Assembly (NCBI GenBank): GCA_039090855.1
Contig: CM076997.1
Span: 167,120,709 to 167,184,708, forward strand
Source of the DNA: Macrothele yani
Lineage: Eukaryota > Arthropoda > Arachnida > Araneae > Macrothelidae
DNA: 64,000 bases
Direction of reading: 5' to 3'
Under the pieces are notes generated by a model. That model saw nothing but the letters and a program-made list of their open reading frames with translations. It did no database searches and was not told the DNA's origin. Position numbers and translations under genes: made by a program. This document shows, piece by piece, positions 12,341 through 23,832 of the stretch. Every line of letters starts with the position of its first letter. Within the stretch, counting starts at the first letter, position 1.

Positions 12341-12442
12341 TTATCTTTTTGTGGCATCATAATCTCTCATTTCCATCTTAGTTATATTTTTGTGGCATCA
12401 TAATCTCTCATTTATATCTTAGTTATCTTTTTGTGGCATCAT
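12341..12442. repeat. Tandem repeat, 41 bp × 2.5
   Basis: TTATCTTTTTGTGGCATCAT occurs at 12341, 12382 (one change) and 12423, with 41-bp period. Confidence 0.9.
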
Positions 12443-12777
12443 GAACTTTCACACATGGCACTATAGTTGTACATTTATTGATATATTTGATTTGTTTTTG
12501 ATATATTTTAGCTTCCCTACATCTATCAAATGTGTTGATCAATTTGATTTTCAAGTTTGAATCAAGATACAACCTACCGTCTAAATAGTAGTTTTGAGCC
12601 ATCTTAGAATTTAACATGGATTTTGTTCTTTGGACTTCAAAGTTATTTAGAATCGTGTAACTTAAGACTCTGAAGCAAGTAAGCACGAACTTCAGAAAAT
12701 GATAATGAAGGAAAAGAACCTGGAATGTCTTACAATATTCTAAAATAATGTATAGCAGCGGTAATGTACGTACATAT

Positions 12778-15700
12778 ATCATCATCATCATCATCATTGT
12801 CAACCATTATCAATCCACTGCTGGACGAAGGTCTCCCCAAGTTTCCTGCACAACGGTCTGTCTTGCGCCAGTCTCCTCCATGTCACTCCCGCATACTTTC
12901 GAATTTCATCCACCCATCTTCAATGTGGTCTTCTTCTGGGTCTTTTCCTGTCCCTTGGAATCCAATCTAAAATTTCGACTGTCCATCGATGGTCTGTCCT
13001 TCTGGCAGTATGTCCAGCCCATTGCCATTTCAGGGATTTAACTCTGATCATGATGTCTTTCACTCTTGTCATTTTTCGAATCCACGAGTTTCGCTTCTTA
13101 TCTCTCCTGGTTACACCAAGCATGCACCTCTCCATGCTCCTTTGAGTTGTCTGCAGCCTTTGTATGTCTCTTTTAGTTAAGGTCCACGTCTCTGCACCAT
13201 ACGTAAGAACTGGAAGGATGCATTGATCAAACACTTTTCTTTTAAGACATAATGGCATATTGCTTTTGAAAATTATGCTGTTTCTTCCAAAAGCTCTCCA
13301 GGCAAGTTTTGTAAGCCGATTAATTTATTCATCAATGTGACCCTCACTTGATATCTGCTGTCCAAGATAAACGTACGTGTCTCTTATCTCCAGCTTTTCT
13401 CCATCAATCGATAAATCTTCATTTCTTGTAAAAGCATTGAACATCACTTTTGTCTTCTGAAAGTTCATTTTTAATCCCACTTCTTTACTCTTGTCAGCAA
13501 GTTCCTGGATCATACTCTGCAGCTCTGATGGGGTAGTTGCAAAAATGACTATGTCATCAGCAAAACGAAGGTGGGTTAGATAATCTCCATTAATCTTTAT
13601 CCCCTTGTTTTCCCAGCTCAGTGACTGAAAAACACCCTTCAATGTGGCATTAAAGAGCTTCGGAGATATGGTGTCACCTTGTCTCACTCCCTTTCCAATT
13701 TTTATGTGTGTTGTATTTTCAAACAGCCTAATCTTTGCACTTGCATTTTCATAGATGTTATTAATAATATTAATGTATGCATCTTCAATACCGCAGGTTT
13801 TCAGAGCCATTGTAACTGCTGATGGTTTCACCGAATCAAAGGCTTTTTCATAATCGATAAAAGCCATGCACAATGGAAGTTCATATTCCCTCGCTCTTTC
13901 AATTAGTTCTCTCAGCACATGGATATGATCTATTGTGCTGTAGCCACTCCTGAATCCAGCTTGTTCTCTCGGTTGAGCCATGTCCAGTGTTACCTTCAAG
14001 CGGTGTGAAAGAACTTTAGTGAAGATTTTATAAACTACTGATAGGAGGCTGATAGGTCTGTAGTTTCCGAGATCCTCAATGTCACCTTTCTTATGTAGCA
14101 GGATCATTGTAGTGGTGTTCCAATCCTCAGGAATCTTTCTTTCATTAAGGCATCGAGTGAAAATTTGGGCGAGTACTGTTTCGATTTCTCCACTTGCTTC
14201 TTGCATGATGTCTACAGTAATTCCATCTTCTCCTGGAGCTTTTCCTCGCTTCATGTTCTTGATTGCATGTGCAACTTCTGCTGGAAGGACTGGAGGAACT
14301 CTGGTACTGGTATCTTTCATGATGTCTGGAGTGCATGTATCATCCCTTTCATATAATTTGGAGTAGAAATCTTTCACTCTTGTCAAAATTTCGCCTCTAT
14401 TTCTTGTTACAGAACCATCTTCTTTTCTCAGTGCCATAATCTGTTTTCTTCCCTTACTGAGATGTCCCTTTGCTATCTTTAGGCTTTGGTTATTTTCAAT
14501 TGCTTTCCTCACTAGTTCACAGTTGAATTTTCTTACGTCTTCAGTGATACTTTTTCTTACTGTCTTGCATAGCTCTATATATTCCACTTTGGAAGTCACA
14601 TCTTCTTTAGTTGTCCTCATCTCTCTTCTTTTTTGCATCAACATTTTCGTTTTTCCTGATAATTTATTCACATGCAACTTGTTCTTAGACCCAGCTAATT
14701 TTGTTGCTGTTTCCATAAGAGCTTTGGTTACTTTTCTGTTAACTTCAGAGATGTCCACTTCTTCCGATGTTAGGCCTTCTAAAAGCAGAGAACCTGTTCT
14801 TCAGTTCCAACTTGAAGGTATTATGGTGTTTTTAAGGTTGGTTATGTCAATAGATTTTGTTTGTCTTATGAGCTTGCCACGTTCAAGTTTAGTGTTGAGG
14901 TGCATCTTACATCTCACCAATCTATGGTCACTACCTGTGTTGAACTTGTTTAGCACACTGCAGTCTTCTATGACGAATTTTTTGTTACACATAATAAAAT
15001 CAATTTCACTTGTCGTCCCATTTGGATGTCTCCATGTCCATTTCCTGTGTGGCTTTCTTGAAGAAGGAGTTCAAGATGAAAAACCCTTCTGTCTCTCTGC
15101 AAACTCAACGAGAGTATTTCCACGCTGGTTTCTGTTGCCATGACCGAATTTACCTACTGAAGTTTCATTCTGTTGCCGTTGCCCTATTTTTGCATTGAAA
15201 TCTCCCATAATTATTTTCAAGTGCTGCTTACCTTTATTATTTAGATCACGAATTTCCTCATAAAATTCTTCAATTTCTTCCTTCTTCAGCATGACTTGTG
15301 GTGGGTGCATAAGTTTGAATAATCTGAGCCTGGTATCTTCTCGAGAGTTGGATAACGAGTCGTGCAGCTCTGTCAGAGGAACTTTCAACTTCTACAACTT
15401 TATCCTTCAGTTTCTTGTTTATTATAAATCCAACACCACTAGTTCTGCCAGTATCTGTCCCACGATAGTAGAAGAGATGTCCACTTTTCAGTTCGATGAG
15501 ATCTTCTCCTTTTCTAATTACCTCACTTAGCCCCACGATGTCCCACTTGATCCTTTGTAGTTCCTCTTCCAATTCAAGAAGCCTTGAATCAGAAGATAGG
15601 GAGCGTCCATTGTACGTTGCCAAGGTCAGCATCAGATGGCAGCCTAGTCCGGTCCTCCGGGGATTCTTAGCACCCTCTGCCTTCATGTCGCACTGACCGC

Positions 15701-15964
15701 TGCCTTGGCCAGGTACATTCCAGCTGCCGGAGACTGAGGGCCAAGATTTAAGTTGTGGAGTCATTTTGGAGGTTTGGCCATAACTCACCACGCTGGCCAA
15801 GCGGGTTGGTGAGTGTGGGATAGAATTTCCTCTAATCCCGATGGTATAGTTATACCGCTATTGGCGGTCGTCAGAGCCCCTTTAGTAGGAACAGGATGCA
15901 CCACGAGAAGGCGGGGTTGACATTTGTCAGGAGAGGCTGTGATGTTACGCATCACCTGACCTTA
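12778..15964 (-). mobile_element. RTE-like LINE, copy 2 (near full length)
   Basis: This is the most complete copy of the window's dominant LINE, about 3.2 kb, minus strand, from a 5' UTR near 15964 to a 3' (GAT)n tail visible as CATCATCATCAT at 12779-12797. Order of parts: endonuclease (15270-15800, continued in another frame at 15071-15388), a linker segment (14801-14992), RT (13325-14758, 477 residues) and a C-terminal domain (12920-13258). In the 477-residue RT piece I see RPISLLSVVYK at about 234-244, DYEKAFDSV at about 302-310, GVRQGDTISP at about 357-366 and RFADD at about 398-402. The C-terminal part has CILPVLTYGAETWTLTKR and WAGHTARRTDHRW, typical of RTE-type elements. A short 3' UTR ending in a simple repeat instead of poly(A) also fits the RTE clade. 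It carries frameshifts in the endonuclease and between RT and C-terminus, so it is not autonomous. Confidence 0.93.
13325..14758 (-). pseudogene. Reverse transcriptase ORF of RTE copy 2
   Basis: This is the longest open frame in the window, 477 residues, coding for most of the RT of the RTE-like LINE. It contains an N-terminal basic linker, the RPISLL motif, motif A DYEKAFDSV (catalytic Asp), motif B with GVRQGD and motif C FADD, so all catalytic aspartates are kept. It would copy the element's own RNA by target-primed reverse transcription in the nucleus. The frame stops just after LGQQISSEGHIDE because of a frameshift or stop at about 13325, where related copies continue EINRRI. The apparent Met start is internal; in an intact element this would be fused to the upstream endonuclease. 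Marked pseudogene because the whole protein is broken. Confidence 0.85.
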
Positions 15965-16329
15965 CATCCTATAACGCATCACCTGACCGTACATATATAT
16001 TATATGCTAAAGCAGATAATATTGTGTGCTCGTGTTAGAGAAAATTGTAATGCTCGTAAAACGTAGTCATGCTTATTTCAGTTTGATTTAAGAAGAAATG
16101 TCATCTGTCTTCTAGAAAGAGATATATGGTATGAGACATGGAAACTTATTCAAAATTCTGTTGTAAAAATGTTGCTAAACAAATATTGATAATTTAATAC
16201 ATATAATATATTATCGAAAGTATTCGTACACTACGAAATATTTGCAGAAGTGTAAAGAACGATTTCACAGGAACGTGCGCTATGAGTGGTGTAGGTGCGT
16301 ATATAAAGCTAAGATGTTCTGTTGTATTA
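15965..16329. other. Intronic AT-rich DNA
   Basis: Between the 5' end of RTE copy 2 and a Tc1 fragment; a 14-bp piece (GCATCACCTGACCTTACAT / GCATCACCTGACCGTACAT) of the LINE 5' end is duplicated at 15947-15994. Confidence 0.45.
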
Positions 16330-16885
16330 TCAGTAATTTTGAAGAGGATATTCAGCGTGGACGTGAAATTTCCGATTTCCAGAGTGGCCTGATCATAAGA
16401 TGTCATATGAGTAACTTATACATACTGAGCATTGCAGCTAAGGTAAACATACCAAAATTGTCTGCAAGTGATGTTGTGAAAAGATGGAAGCAAAACTGTT
16501 CAATTACAGAATTACAACGTTCAGCAAGGCCGCACAAAATGACGCAACGTGACAGACGAGCCATGGTAAGAAATGTTAGAAAATCCCGTTCTTGCTCTGC
16601 TATTTCCATCGCTGCTGAAGTATTAAACGTTTGTAATGGCTCGGGTAGTACCATAACTATTCGCAGAGAGTTACACATTGCGGGTTATTATGGTACAGCA
16701 GCGGCACACAGGCCACACATCACTACCGTGAATACTTAGCGCACTTTGGAGTGGTGTGTCTCATGTTGTTCCTGAACTGTGGGCGACTGGATAGCTCTTC
16801 CTCGGAGTGATGAGTCACGCTTTTCACTCTTCCAATCTGATGGGGTGCGTGTTGGAATTTGGTGACAGACCGACGAACGATTTTC
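16330..16885 (+). pseudogene. Tc1-like transposase N-terminal fragment
   Basis: Plus-strand remnant. EISDFQSGLIIRCHMSNLYI and LSIAAKVNIPKLSASDVVKR form the first helix-turn-helix. PHKMTQRDRRAMVRNVRKS and GSGSTITIRRELHIAGYYG form the second, typical 'S..T+RR.L...G+' region (frame 16242-16739). A frameshift then gives RSDESRFSLFQSDG with the first catalytic Asp near 16810. The sequence ends near 16885 without the rest of the catalytic domain. No terminal repeats were identified. Confidence 0.78.
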
Positions 16886-18273
16886 GCATTATCCTATCAC
16901 CATCTGTTTCGATCAATATCTCATTTCCTGCAAAGAGGGCACTTCACTTCAGTGGTGGACATAAATTTGGTATCAGAGAATTTCTGTTTTCGAAACGTAC
17001 CGATTTGTGCCGTCGTGGGATTGTGGCTCAGGAAAAGGATTATAGGAAACAACTGCCGGTACTTTGTTGAATGAGGTGAGTATGTACGGCTTTTGTCCTT
17101 CAAAACGCTTTAGCTACAAACTGGGCGAACTTTTGATTTAACCTGGTACGCGCGAAACATATGCCGTACGACTGCAATGCTTCTACAATCGTGGAAATCT
17201 GCATGTTTTGGGACAATGACAGGAATTTTTTAAGAATAGAGTTTACTGACAAGTAAGACATATAGAGCTGCTTACGCCTGCAATTGAGAAATGTGTTAAA
17301 GATAATTAATGAAATACTAATTGTTCATTAGGAAATTTCTTTTTATTTCACGTCATTAAGAAATTTCAGGATTTGCGGCGCTATCCCAAATCTGAGAACA
17401 AATAGTGAAGTTCTGCAAAACTCTGGTAGATCTTCGTCAGATCTGGGATAGCGCAGCCAAGCTTAAAACTTCTTCATCCCTTGAAGCAAAAGAGACATTT
17501 TTCTCATTCACAATCCGTCTTTCTCTGCTTTCTTAATACAGAGTATTTCATACTCATATAATTTTGAAAGATGCTGCGACGAAAGGTACCTTTTTTTTAC
17601 TTCGTCTAGATTTTGGTTCACCTGGTAGAGAATCCAAAGAAAGGATACTTCCTTTGCCCTAAGCTGATGTTTTCCTTCATAACAGCCATACTCGTATATA
17701 ATTAAATTTGCATTCACATTTTTTCATTTGATATTTTTGTGAAGCATTGTTCAACATTTCTTTGCTCTGTACTTTCCTTGAAAAATCCATCTAGTTGATG
17801 TGCGAAAGCTTGGAAACTTTGATTTTTATTCTACGCCAAGGAATTTCGGATCACTAGTTTAGTTATACTACGTATTTAAGTAGAGTTGATGTATTGTTCC
17901 TTGTTATTAATCATTGTTCAACGACTGAAATTTGCTGTGAATTTGAAAATGAAATATTCTGGTAATCTAACTTTAAGTGAAAGAAATAAACAAATATTTC
18001 ATGCCCTTATCAAAATATTGACACGTGGACGTCGTCCCGCACCAAGGGAAATAAAAACGATCATTCCCACACGAGTTCCATCAGCAGACCTTGCGGGGCG
18101 AGACGCGTATTCACGCAAGGAAATAGAAAACGTTCTATGCTGCCAAAGAAACTGGGTAGTTGTGACTCCGATGGAAGAAAGAAAGAAGCCTTGGATGCAT
18201 GTGCGAGATATTCAGAAATCAGTTCCAAAAATGGGAGTTTTACTGAATTCTGTAAATTAATTGGTAGGTGACC
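16886..18273. other. Intronic DNA, small hairpin only
   Basis: Contains repeat D copy 2 and an 18-bp-arm inverted repeat (GGCGCTATCCCAAATCTGA at 17377 with its complement at 17437-17454). No gene recognised. Confidence 0.45.
17771..17905 (+). repeat. Dispersed repeat D, copy 2
   Basis: TTTCCTTGAAAAATCCATCT, then GATGTGCGAAAGCTTGGAAA and the same downstream body as copy 1 (AATTTCGGAT, TAGTTA, GATGTATTGTTCCT). Confidence 0.7.
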
Positions 18274-19926
18274 CAGTAAAAACCCAAGTTTTGGGAAACT
18301 GCTGGCTACCAGCTGGCAGTGATGGTTCAATGCTGGCTGAAATCTACCACGCACGATACGGTAGCGATACGTTGGTGACAGGGCCATAAGTTGGCAGCCA
18401 TTGACGGCCCAGCAGCATCGCCGTGAACTACGGGCCCCCACGCAAGAGCCACTAGTGAGCTGTCGCTGGCAACCGAAGCAACCCTAACAGGAGGCGGAAG
18501 CAGTTGGACTGCGCATGCGCTGAAGCAACACGTGCACAATCTTTCGTGGTACCAGTTAGTTGAAGACGGCGCCCTCGCATTGTGTTGCTTTAGTGGATGT
18601 TAAAAAAAGGGATACGTAAAGAGACGGATTAATTTCCTAACGAAATGCCTTGTAGACGAAGATTACCGTCGGAGGAAAGTTTTATAAATAATTAATGAAC
18701 TGTAAGAAATAGTCAATTAATCTTACGTATTATAGAAACTCATTTCGTAGCAAAATTCCTGCACTTACACACGAAGAATCGAGAATACAAACAGCCATGA
18801 AACACACTCACTCCATTCCCATAAACAACAAGAAATAATTTCTGTACAACCTTCATACACTAAACCGCTTCAAACAGAAATCCCGGAAAGACATTAAAAA
18901 GTCGCTGTGTCGGAAAATAATAAGAATTATGCGACTACAAAATGGATATTTTCGTTACAAAGTTATCTAGTAATTGAAAAAAAAAAAGCAAAGTTATATG
19001 AATATAATGTACTTAACCATGCGTTAATTGAATACACAAGATTGGAGGAATTCGCTGCTAAAAATAACCGGAAGTAAAATAAAATATCATTCCTGTTTAG
19101 AACAAATGTAGGTTCCGACCGTGGAAAAAAAGATACAACGTTAAAATTGTTACAGAATGTGTAAATATATTAATTAACCAATCACCTTTCAAGATCAGAA
19201 GGACAGCACAAAACTTTGGAAAACGTCTTTAAGTTGGTACACACGTTGAAAAAGAGTGAAATGCCCTTAAAATAAATAAAAAAAATTGTTACGTTGAAAA
19301 AATAAATTTATGAATTATATGAAACGTACATTTACGAAAACGAACTCGCAATACTGGGAAATAAAAAATGAGAACCCTTAGTTTCACATCGCGCAGGAAA
19401 GAGGCTCACCTCCAAGCAGAGAGTCACGCGCGCAAACTGGCCTAGTACTTAAAGCATCCGCTTCGCACACGAGCAGTGCTTGGTTCGGTGCCAGTCAGAT
19501 CCGTCGGTTGATTTGCCAGATCTGTTGAGGAAATTTCCTCAGGAGTTTCCTGCGGGAAAAAAGCAGTTGTGTGTTCCTTTAGGAAACTGTGGTTACCCAT
19601 TTTTTGTTTATTACAAGTGGGAAATTACCGGATAACACTCGGCAAGCCATCAGTTACGTCACGTGATTGCCGGTACCACTGACGGACCATATTGGGCTAC
19701 CCATCATTTATGGCACGTACTTGCAGGTCCGCTTGTGGCCGCCACAGCCTGTGATAAATAACTGATGGTCCTGTTCTTGCATATGACAACTGATGGGGTG
19801 CCAACTGTTGGCCAGCTGCTGTCCTGAAATGCTGGCCCATCTGGTGGCCACCGGGACATTTTATTGACGGTTCTTTCTGGGCCAGTGCTGGCAGCCAGCA
19901 CTGGCCCAGCAAGACTATTTTTGCTG
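18274..19926. mobile_element. Candidate DNA transposon with CAG…CTG ends
   Basis: Left end CAGTAAAAACCCAAGTTTTG (18274) and right end in reverse complement CAGCAAAAATAGTCTTGCTG (from 19926) both reach TGCTGGC after exactly 33 bp and agree at roughly two-thirds of positions. Both subterminal regions are rich in repeated CTGGC/GCCAG motifs. The right one holds a perfect 16-bp inverted repeat with a 1-bp spacer (19877-19909). No transposase and no clean target duplication were seen. The interior is AT-rich noncoding DNA plus a tRNA-like stretch at 19437. The superfamily is undecided. Confidence 0.42.
19437..19560 (+). mobile_element. tRNA-like SINE head, family 3 (candidate)
   Basis: TGGCCTAGTACTTAAAGCAT resembles an A box region and GGTTCGGTGCC a B box about 45 bp later, spaced as in tRNA genes. 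The anticodon-arm pairing is poor, so this is more likely a SINE head or tRNA pseudogene than a tRNA gene. Only one copy is seen in the window. It lies inside the 18274-19926 inverted-repeat element. Confidence 0.4.
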
Positions 19927-20499
19927 AAGAATGTTAGCAGCTGCGTACTAGCGCGGAAAGGTACTGCAAGTCCAAATCTGGATTCAGAAGAAAAACAGTT
20001 TTTGGTTATATACGCGCCAGCGTTGATGGTTCGATATTTTTAGCTCAGCAACTTCTACGTCATTTCTACATTCATTTGTGTGCATCAATGGTTAGTTAAA
20101 ATTAAAATTGTCTTCTTCGATAATCGAAGTGTAGATATTGTATTTCAAAATGAGAATCATTTCGTTGTTACATAATAAACGGAAGTATTCTGAATTTTTC
20201 TGATCCGAGTTTCTGCGCTTTAACTCCACTCCCGCCATTTTGGAACATGCAATGTACGTAGATGTAGTTATACACAATCTCCTACAGTTAGGTTTTGGTT
20301 TAGGAGATCAAATAACAGTTTCATTTAAAAAATTTGGAGAACTAATTCTCTGAAGAAAATGTAACCATGAAATACATCCGTTTTTTAAAGCATTGCTTTA
20401 GTTTTTGACTTTCAAGAATTTATTTTAAGAAACGGGAAATATGTTCTTCCGTGGATAGAATTTTTTCCCTTTTACTACATATGATATGATCCATAGATA
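19927..20499. other. Intronic DNA, nothing recognised
   Basis: AT-rich; no repeat or exon signal found. Confidence 0.45.
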
Positions 20500-21780
20500 C
20501 ACGGCTGAGCCATTGCATTATGACCACCCCCAGCCTAGAGAAATGACGCGCCTGGAGACTGAACGGTGGCGCAGGTGAAGTTTACAGAGCAGTATATGAA
20601 CAACCCGAGGACCGGCTTTCTGTTACTAGAGTGTTCCGAGTGAGAATGGGAATAGCTGCCGAGTTATCGGAGTTTGGAAAAGGACAAAATGTGTTGGTAC
20701 GGCGCCTCGGAACTACTATCTAGGAAACGGCGGAGCTTATGGGTTGTTCCCGTGCCGCTGTGGTGAGTACGTATCAAAAGTGATGCACTGATGGCCAAAC
20801 GACGAACCGTCGTCCAGCCGTGTATCGTCCGGAACTCATTGGTGCCAGAGGGGAGCGGAGACTGTCGTGCATTGTTTACAGCGAGCGCAGAGACACAGTG
20901 CGATTAATCACCGACAGCTACAAGAGTGGTGATCCGGGCAATGTGTCACAGTACACAGTTCATCGCAGCCTTCTGTGCACGAGCCTTCGTAGCCAAAGAC
21001 CCAGCCGGGTTCCCATTCTCTATGCACGTCATCGCCAACAAAGCATGAAATGGGCCCAATATCATCGAGATTGGGCCGTGAATGATGGGAAAAAAGTGGC
21101 CTGGTCAGACAAATCAATATTGCTGGTGCATCACGTAGACGGCCAAGCGCAGATGCACCGACTACCAACCTAGGCTTTGGCACCTGGATGCATTTTTGTG
21201 TGGAAACAGGCCGACTGCAGTAGTGTTATGCTGCGTGCGAAGTTTTCTTGGGACACTTTAGTCCCTATTATCCCAATAGCACAATCCCTGTAAGGTGCCA
21301 GGTATCTGAACATCGTTGAGGACCCAGGTCACCTATTTATGGCAAATGTGTTTTCTGCTGCGAAACATCCAGCTTCATCATCGAGATTGGATCGTGGATG
21401 ATTGGAAGAAAGTGGCATAGTCTGATGAATCAAGATTTCTGGTGCATCACGTAGATGACCAAGCGCGGATACACCGACTACCAGCATAAGCTATGGCACC
21501 TGGATGCACCTTTGTGTGGAAACAGGCCGTCTGAGGCAGTGTTATGCTGTGTGCGAAGTTTTCTTGGGACACTTTAGGCCCCATTATCCCAACAGCACAA
21601 TCCCTGACAGCTGCCAGATATCTGAACATCGTTGAGGACCCAGGTCACCCATTCATAGCAACTGTGTTCCCTGCTGCGGAACATCCAGCTTCAAAAGCGC
21701 CGAGTGTAATCTGTGCACCTGAGGCTCATCCCATGCTAAAAGAATGGAATATCCACCACTTGCGATCATTTCTCCTTATT
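20500..21780 (+). mobile_element. Tc1-like element with internal tandem duplication, 3'-truncated
   Basis: The left end after TA, CACGGCTGAGCCATTGCATT followed by ATGACCACCCCC, resembles the left end at 9396. Plus-strand transposase: IAAELSEFGKGQNVLVRRLG, then 20820-21173 with YTVHRSLLCTSLRSQRPSRV, HRQQSMKWAQYHRDWAVNDG and AWSDKS (first catalytic Asp, next Glu changed to Lys). After about 21060 the sequence repeats: about 310 bp starting TCATCGAGATTGG occurs again at 21375, so the first-Asp to mid-domain region is present twice. No matching right terminal repeat was found, so the 3' end is missing. Confidence 0.8.
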
Positions 21781-22009
21781 TAATCCAAACGGGACGTTAA
21801 CCAAAGCGTAATCCAATATCATTCCAGCATATTTTCGTGATGAGCTCTGATTCATCTCAAATATCTTACTACGCCTTAGTAAAAGAACCTTGGGAGTACA
21901 GTGATTCTGCAGTGAACCATTCATTCTCTTGCTTCCAATTCAGCCGAAGTTACTAAATAAACACTTGATTGTTAAGTGTCTTATGAACTTCCTGGTACGG
22001 ATTAGAAAG

Positions 22010-22012
<3 letters not shown>

Positions 22013-22040
<28 letters not shown>

Positions 22041-22246
22041 TTGGAGGTTTAACGACCACCGTGAGCAACTCAATGGGCTATAAGCAGTCGCCCTTCCCTA
22101 ATTTAGGGTCACTGGTTCCAGGGAAGGGAGAGAGCCAATGCCGTAAGACAAACACAACATCCATGCCTCACCGGGATTCGAACCCGGACCCCGTTCGGAC
22201 GAATGATCAGAGGCCATCGCTTAGACCACTGCGCCACCGGGGCGGC
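22013..22246 (-). mobile_element. tRNA-derived SINE, family 1, with target duplication
   Basis: A complete minus-strand copy with a long T-run at the left, B box as GGGATTCGAACCCGG and the tRNA-like head ending GCGCCACCGGGGCGGC. The target duplication GATTAGAAAGTAA occurs at 22000-22012 and 22247-22259. It sits about 200 bp from the complete FN3 exon, in the intron that follows it. Confidence 0.93.
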
Positions 22247-22446
22247 GATTAGAAAGTAAAGCCATCACTCTCGTCAGGAAAACTACTTATTTAACGCTTG
22301 AATGGAAACATAACCGAAGACGACGAATGATCAAGACATTCCCCCAATGAAACAAACTGAGAAAAAAGCGGAGAATGATGTTCCATGGGAAACGCCTTTT
22401 TTATGAAAATTATTCTAGTATTATTCCAATGTTGGACTGTGCTTAC

Positions 22447-22731
22447 CTATATCGATTCTTCTAGTTTGGATATCAAATTCTACTTCTTTCAGCCCAGCAC
22501 TATTTGTGGCACCAGCCCTTATTTTATACCAGTGTCCAGGATTCAGCGCTGTAATATAGGCTTTGGGTCTGGAGGGCAATGTAATCTCTGTCCAGTTTTT
22601 GAGATGGTGAGATCTGTACCTCAGAAAATAGTGGCTGATGGCGCAACCATTGTCATCCCACGCGGAAAGGAAAATAGTTGCTGAAGTCGAATTCACTTGC
22701 AAGAAGTGGTCTTTTGTAGGAGCACCGGGAG
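22447..22731 (-). CDS. Dscam: Dscam-family fibronectin type III domain exon
   Basis: This exon encodes one complete FN3 domain of the extracellular stalk of a Dscam-like neuronal or immune adhesion receptor. On the minus strand the acceptor is TGTTTTACAG ending at 22732 and the donor is GTAAGC at 22446-22441. The exon is 285 bp, or 95 codons, phase 1-1, the classic unit for domain shuffling. The translation opens APGAPTKDHFLQVNSTSA. It carries the conserved FN3 core Trp (SAWDDNGCAISHYFLRYR), a second Trp (NWTEITL) and the Tyr-corner region (LNPGHWYKIRAGATNSAG). The phrase 'W-D-x-G-C-x-I-S-H' followed by 'YR' is typical of the membrane-proximal FN3 repeats of arthropod Dscam. No stop or frameshift is present, so the exon looks functional. 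It is flanked by introns of 10,974 bp (downstream) and 7,419 bp (upstream), both full of mobile elements. I cannot decide between canonical long Dscam and the shortened Dscams of chelicerates. Confidence 0.88.
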
Positions 22732-23832
22732 CTGTAAAACACAAAGATTTACATTATCAGAAACATCTCTATGTAAAAATTAGTTGCTGAACAACTACGA
22801 GATATTTTTCAAAAGCAAGAGGATACAGAGAATAAATTTTCATTTTGAAGTACAAAAAAAAAAGATATTTCTAGATAATTATGCGGTGACATGATATTAT
22901 GGGTGCTTACTGTAAATGACGAAAAGTGTACTTCAAATTTCAGGGTTTAAAAGCATATTTTACAGAAAATAAACTGCGCTTCAGAAGCGTGTTTTTCTAG
23001 ATAACTTAGAAGGCATGGAAATCTTTCAGGTATAAAAATTCTTAATCAGAACCGTCCCACGTCTAAATGAACCATAACATAGGACTGAAGGAATTGCTCG
23101 TGATTTTAAGTATGCAAATTGTAAAATAGAACACATGTTCATCACATCATTTCATCACTATCTATTCATAGTTATGCTTTATGACTGCGTAGCACTACTC
23201 ATACCTATATGACCACGTGTTTACAATCTCCACTTTATTACTTTTTGGCCGTGTTCTTCCCTTTATGATCACATGCCAGTAATTATCTGTTTACTGCTAT
23301 GCGTGCTTACTGATTTTTTTTATTATGTATATTTCCATGCCTCTCCTTTATTGAATTTGTGGACCTGAAAGCTTGTAGTTGATGAGCCGGCACAGGCTGC
23401 TAGCACGCAGAGGTTGAGAACTCCTCCAGACGCATTAAGGGACGTGTTGTGTCCAATCACAAGGCTCCCCAAACCATCACAGAGCCACCACCGCCTTGAA
23501 CAAAGCCGACTTGTTCATCGCTTCATAACTGTGCCATAATGCTAACTTCTTTACAATTATTTGTCCGTTCTAATTCCTTTATAACTAAGTTCTTCTTTAT
23601 AATTGTCAATGTTCCCTTCTTTGTATGACGATATGCCCATCTTCATTTCTTTACGAATTTGCTCATACTCACCCTATTGTAACTACGTGGTGTTACTCCA
23701 TACCCTACCATCTGGCTTATGCCTCTCTTTATGATAACACGTCCATACTGATCCTTTTCCCCACACCTTCATATTTTTGAATTCATACTCATCTTTTTGG
23801 TGGCCTTGTAGCAGCCCTCTTTCGTTCACATA
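22732..23832. other. Intronic DNA upstream of the complete FN3 exon
   Basis: The polypyrimidine acceptor for the FN3 exon lies at its left edge. From about 23140 to 23830, and again from 25145 to 25510 beyond the Tc1 insertion, a T/C-rich motif of the type 'TTTATNACNNNNTGCCCAT…TCATTCCTT' recurs loosely, suggesting an old degenerate tandem repeat split by that Tc1. Confidence 0.4.

Noticed and set aside
18061..18539. 126- and 70-codon minus-strand frames
   Set aside because: They straddle the CTGGC-rich subterminal repeat of the CAG-ended element; no homology recognised.
19437..19510. tRNA gene
   Set aside because: A/B-box-like sequences are present but acceptor and anticodon arms do not pair well; better read as a SINE head.
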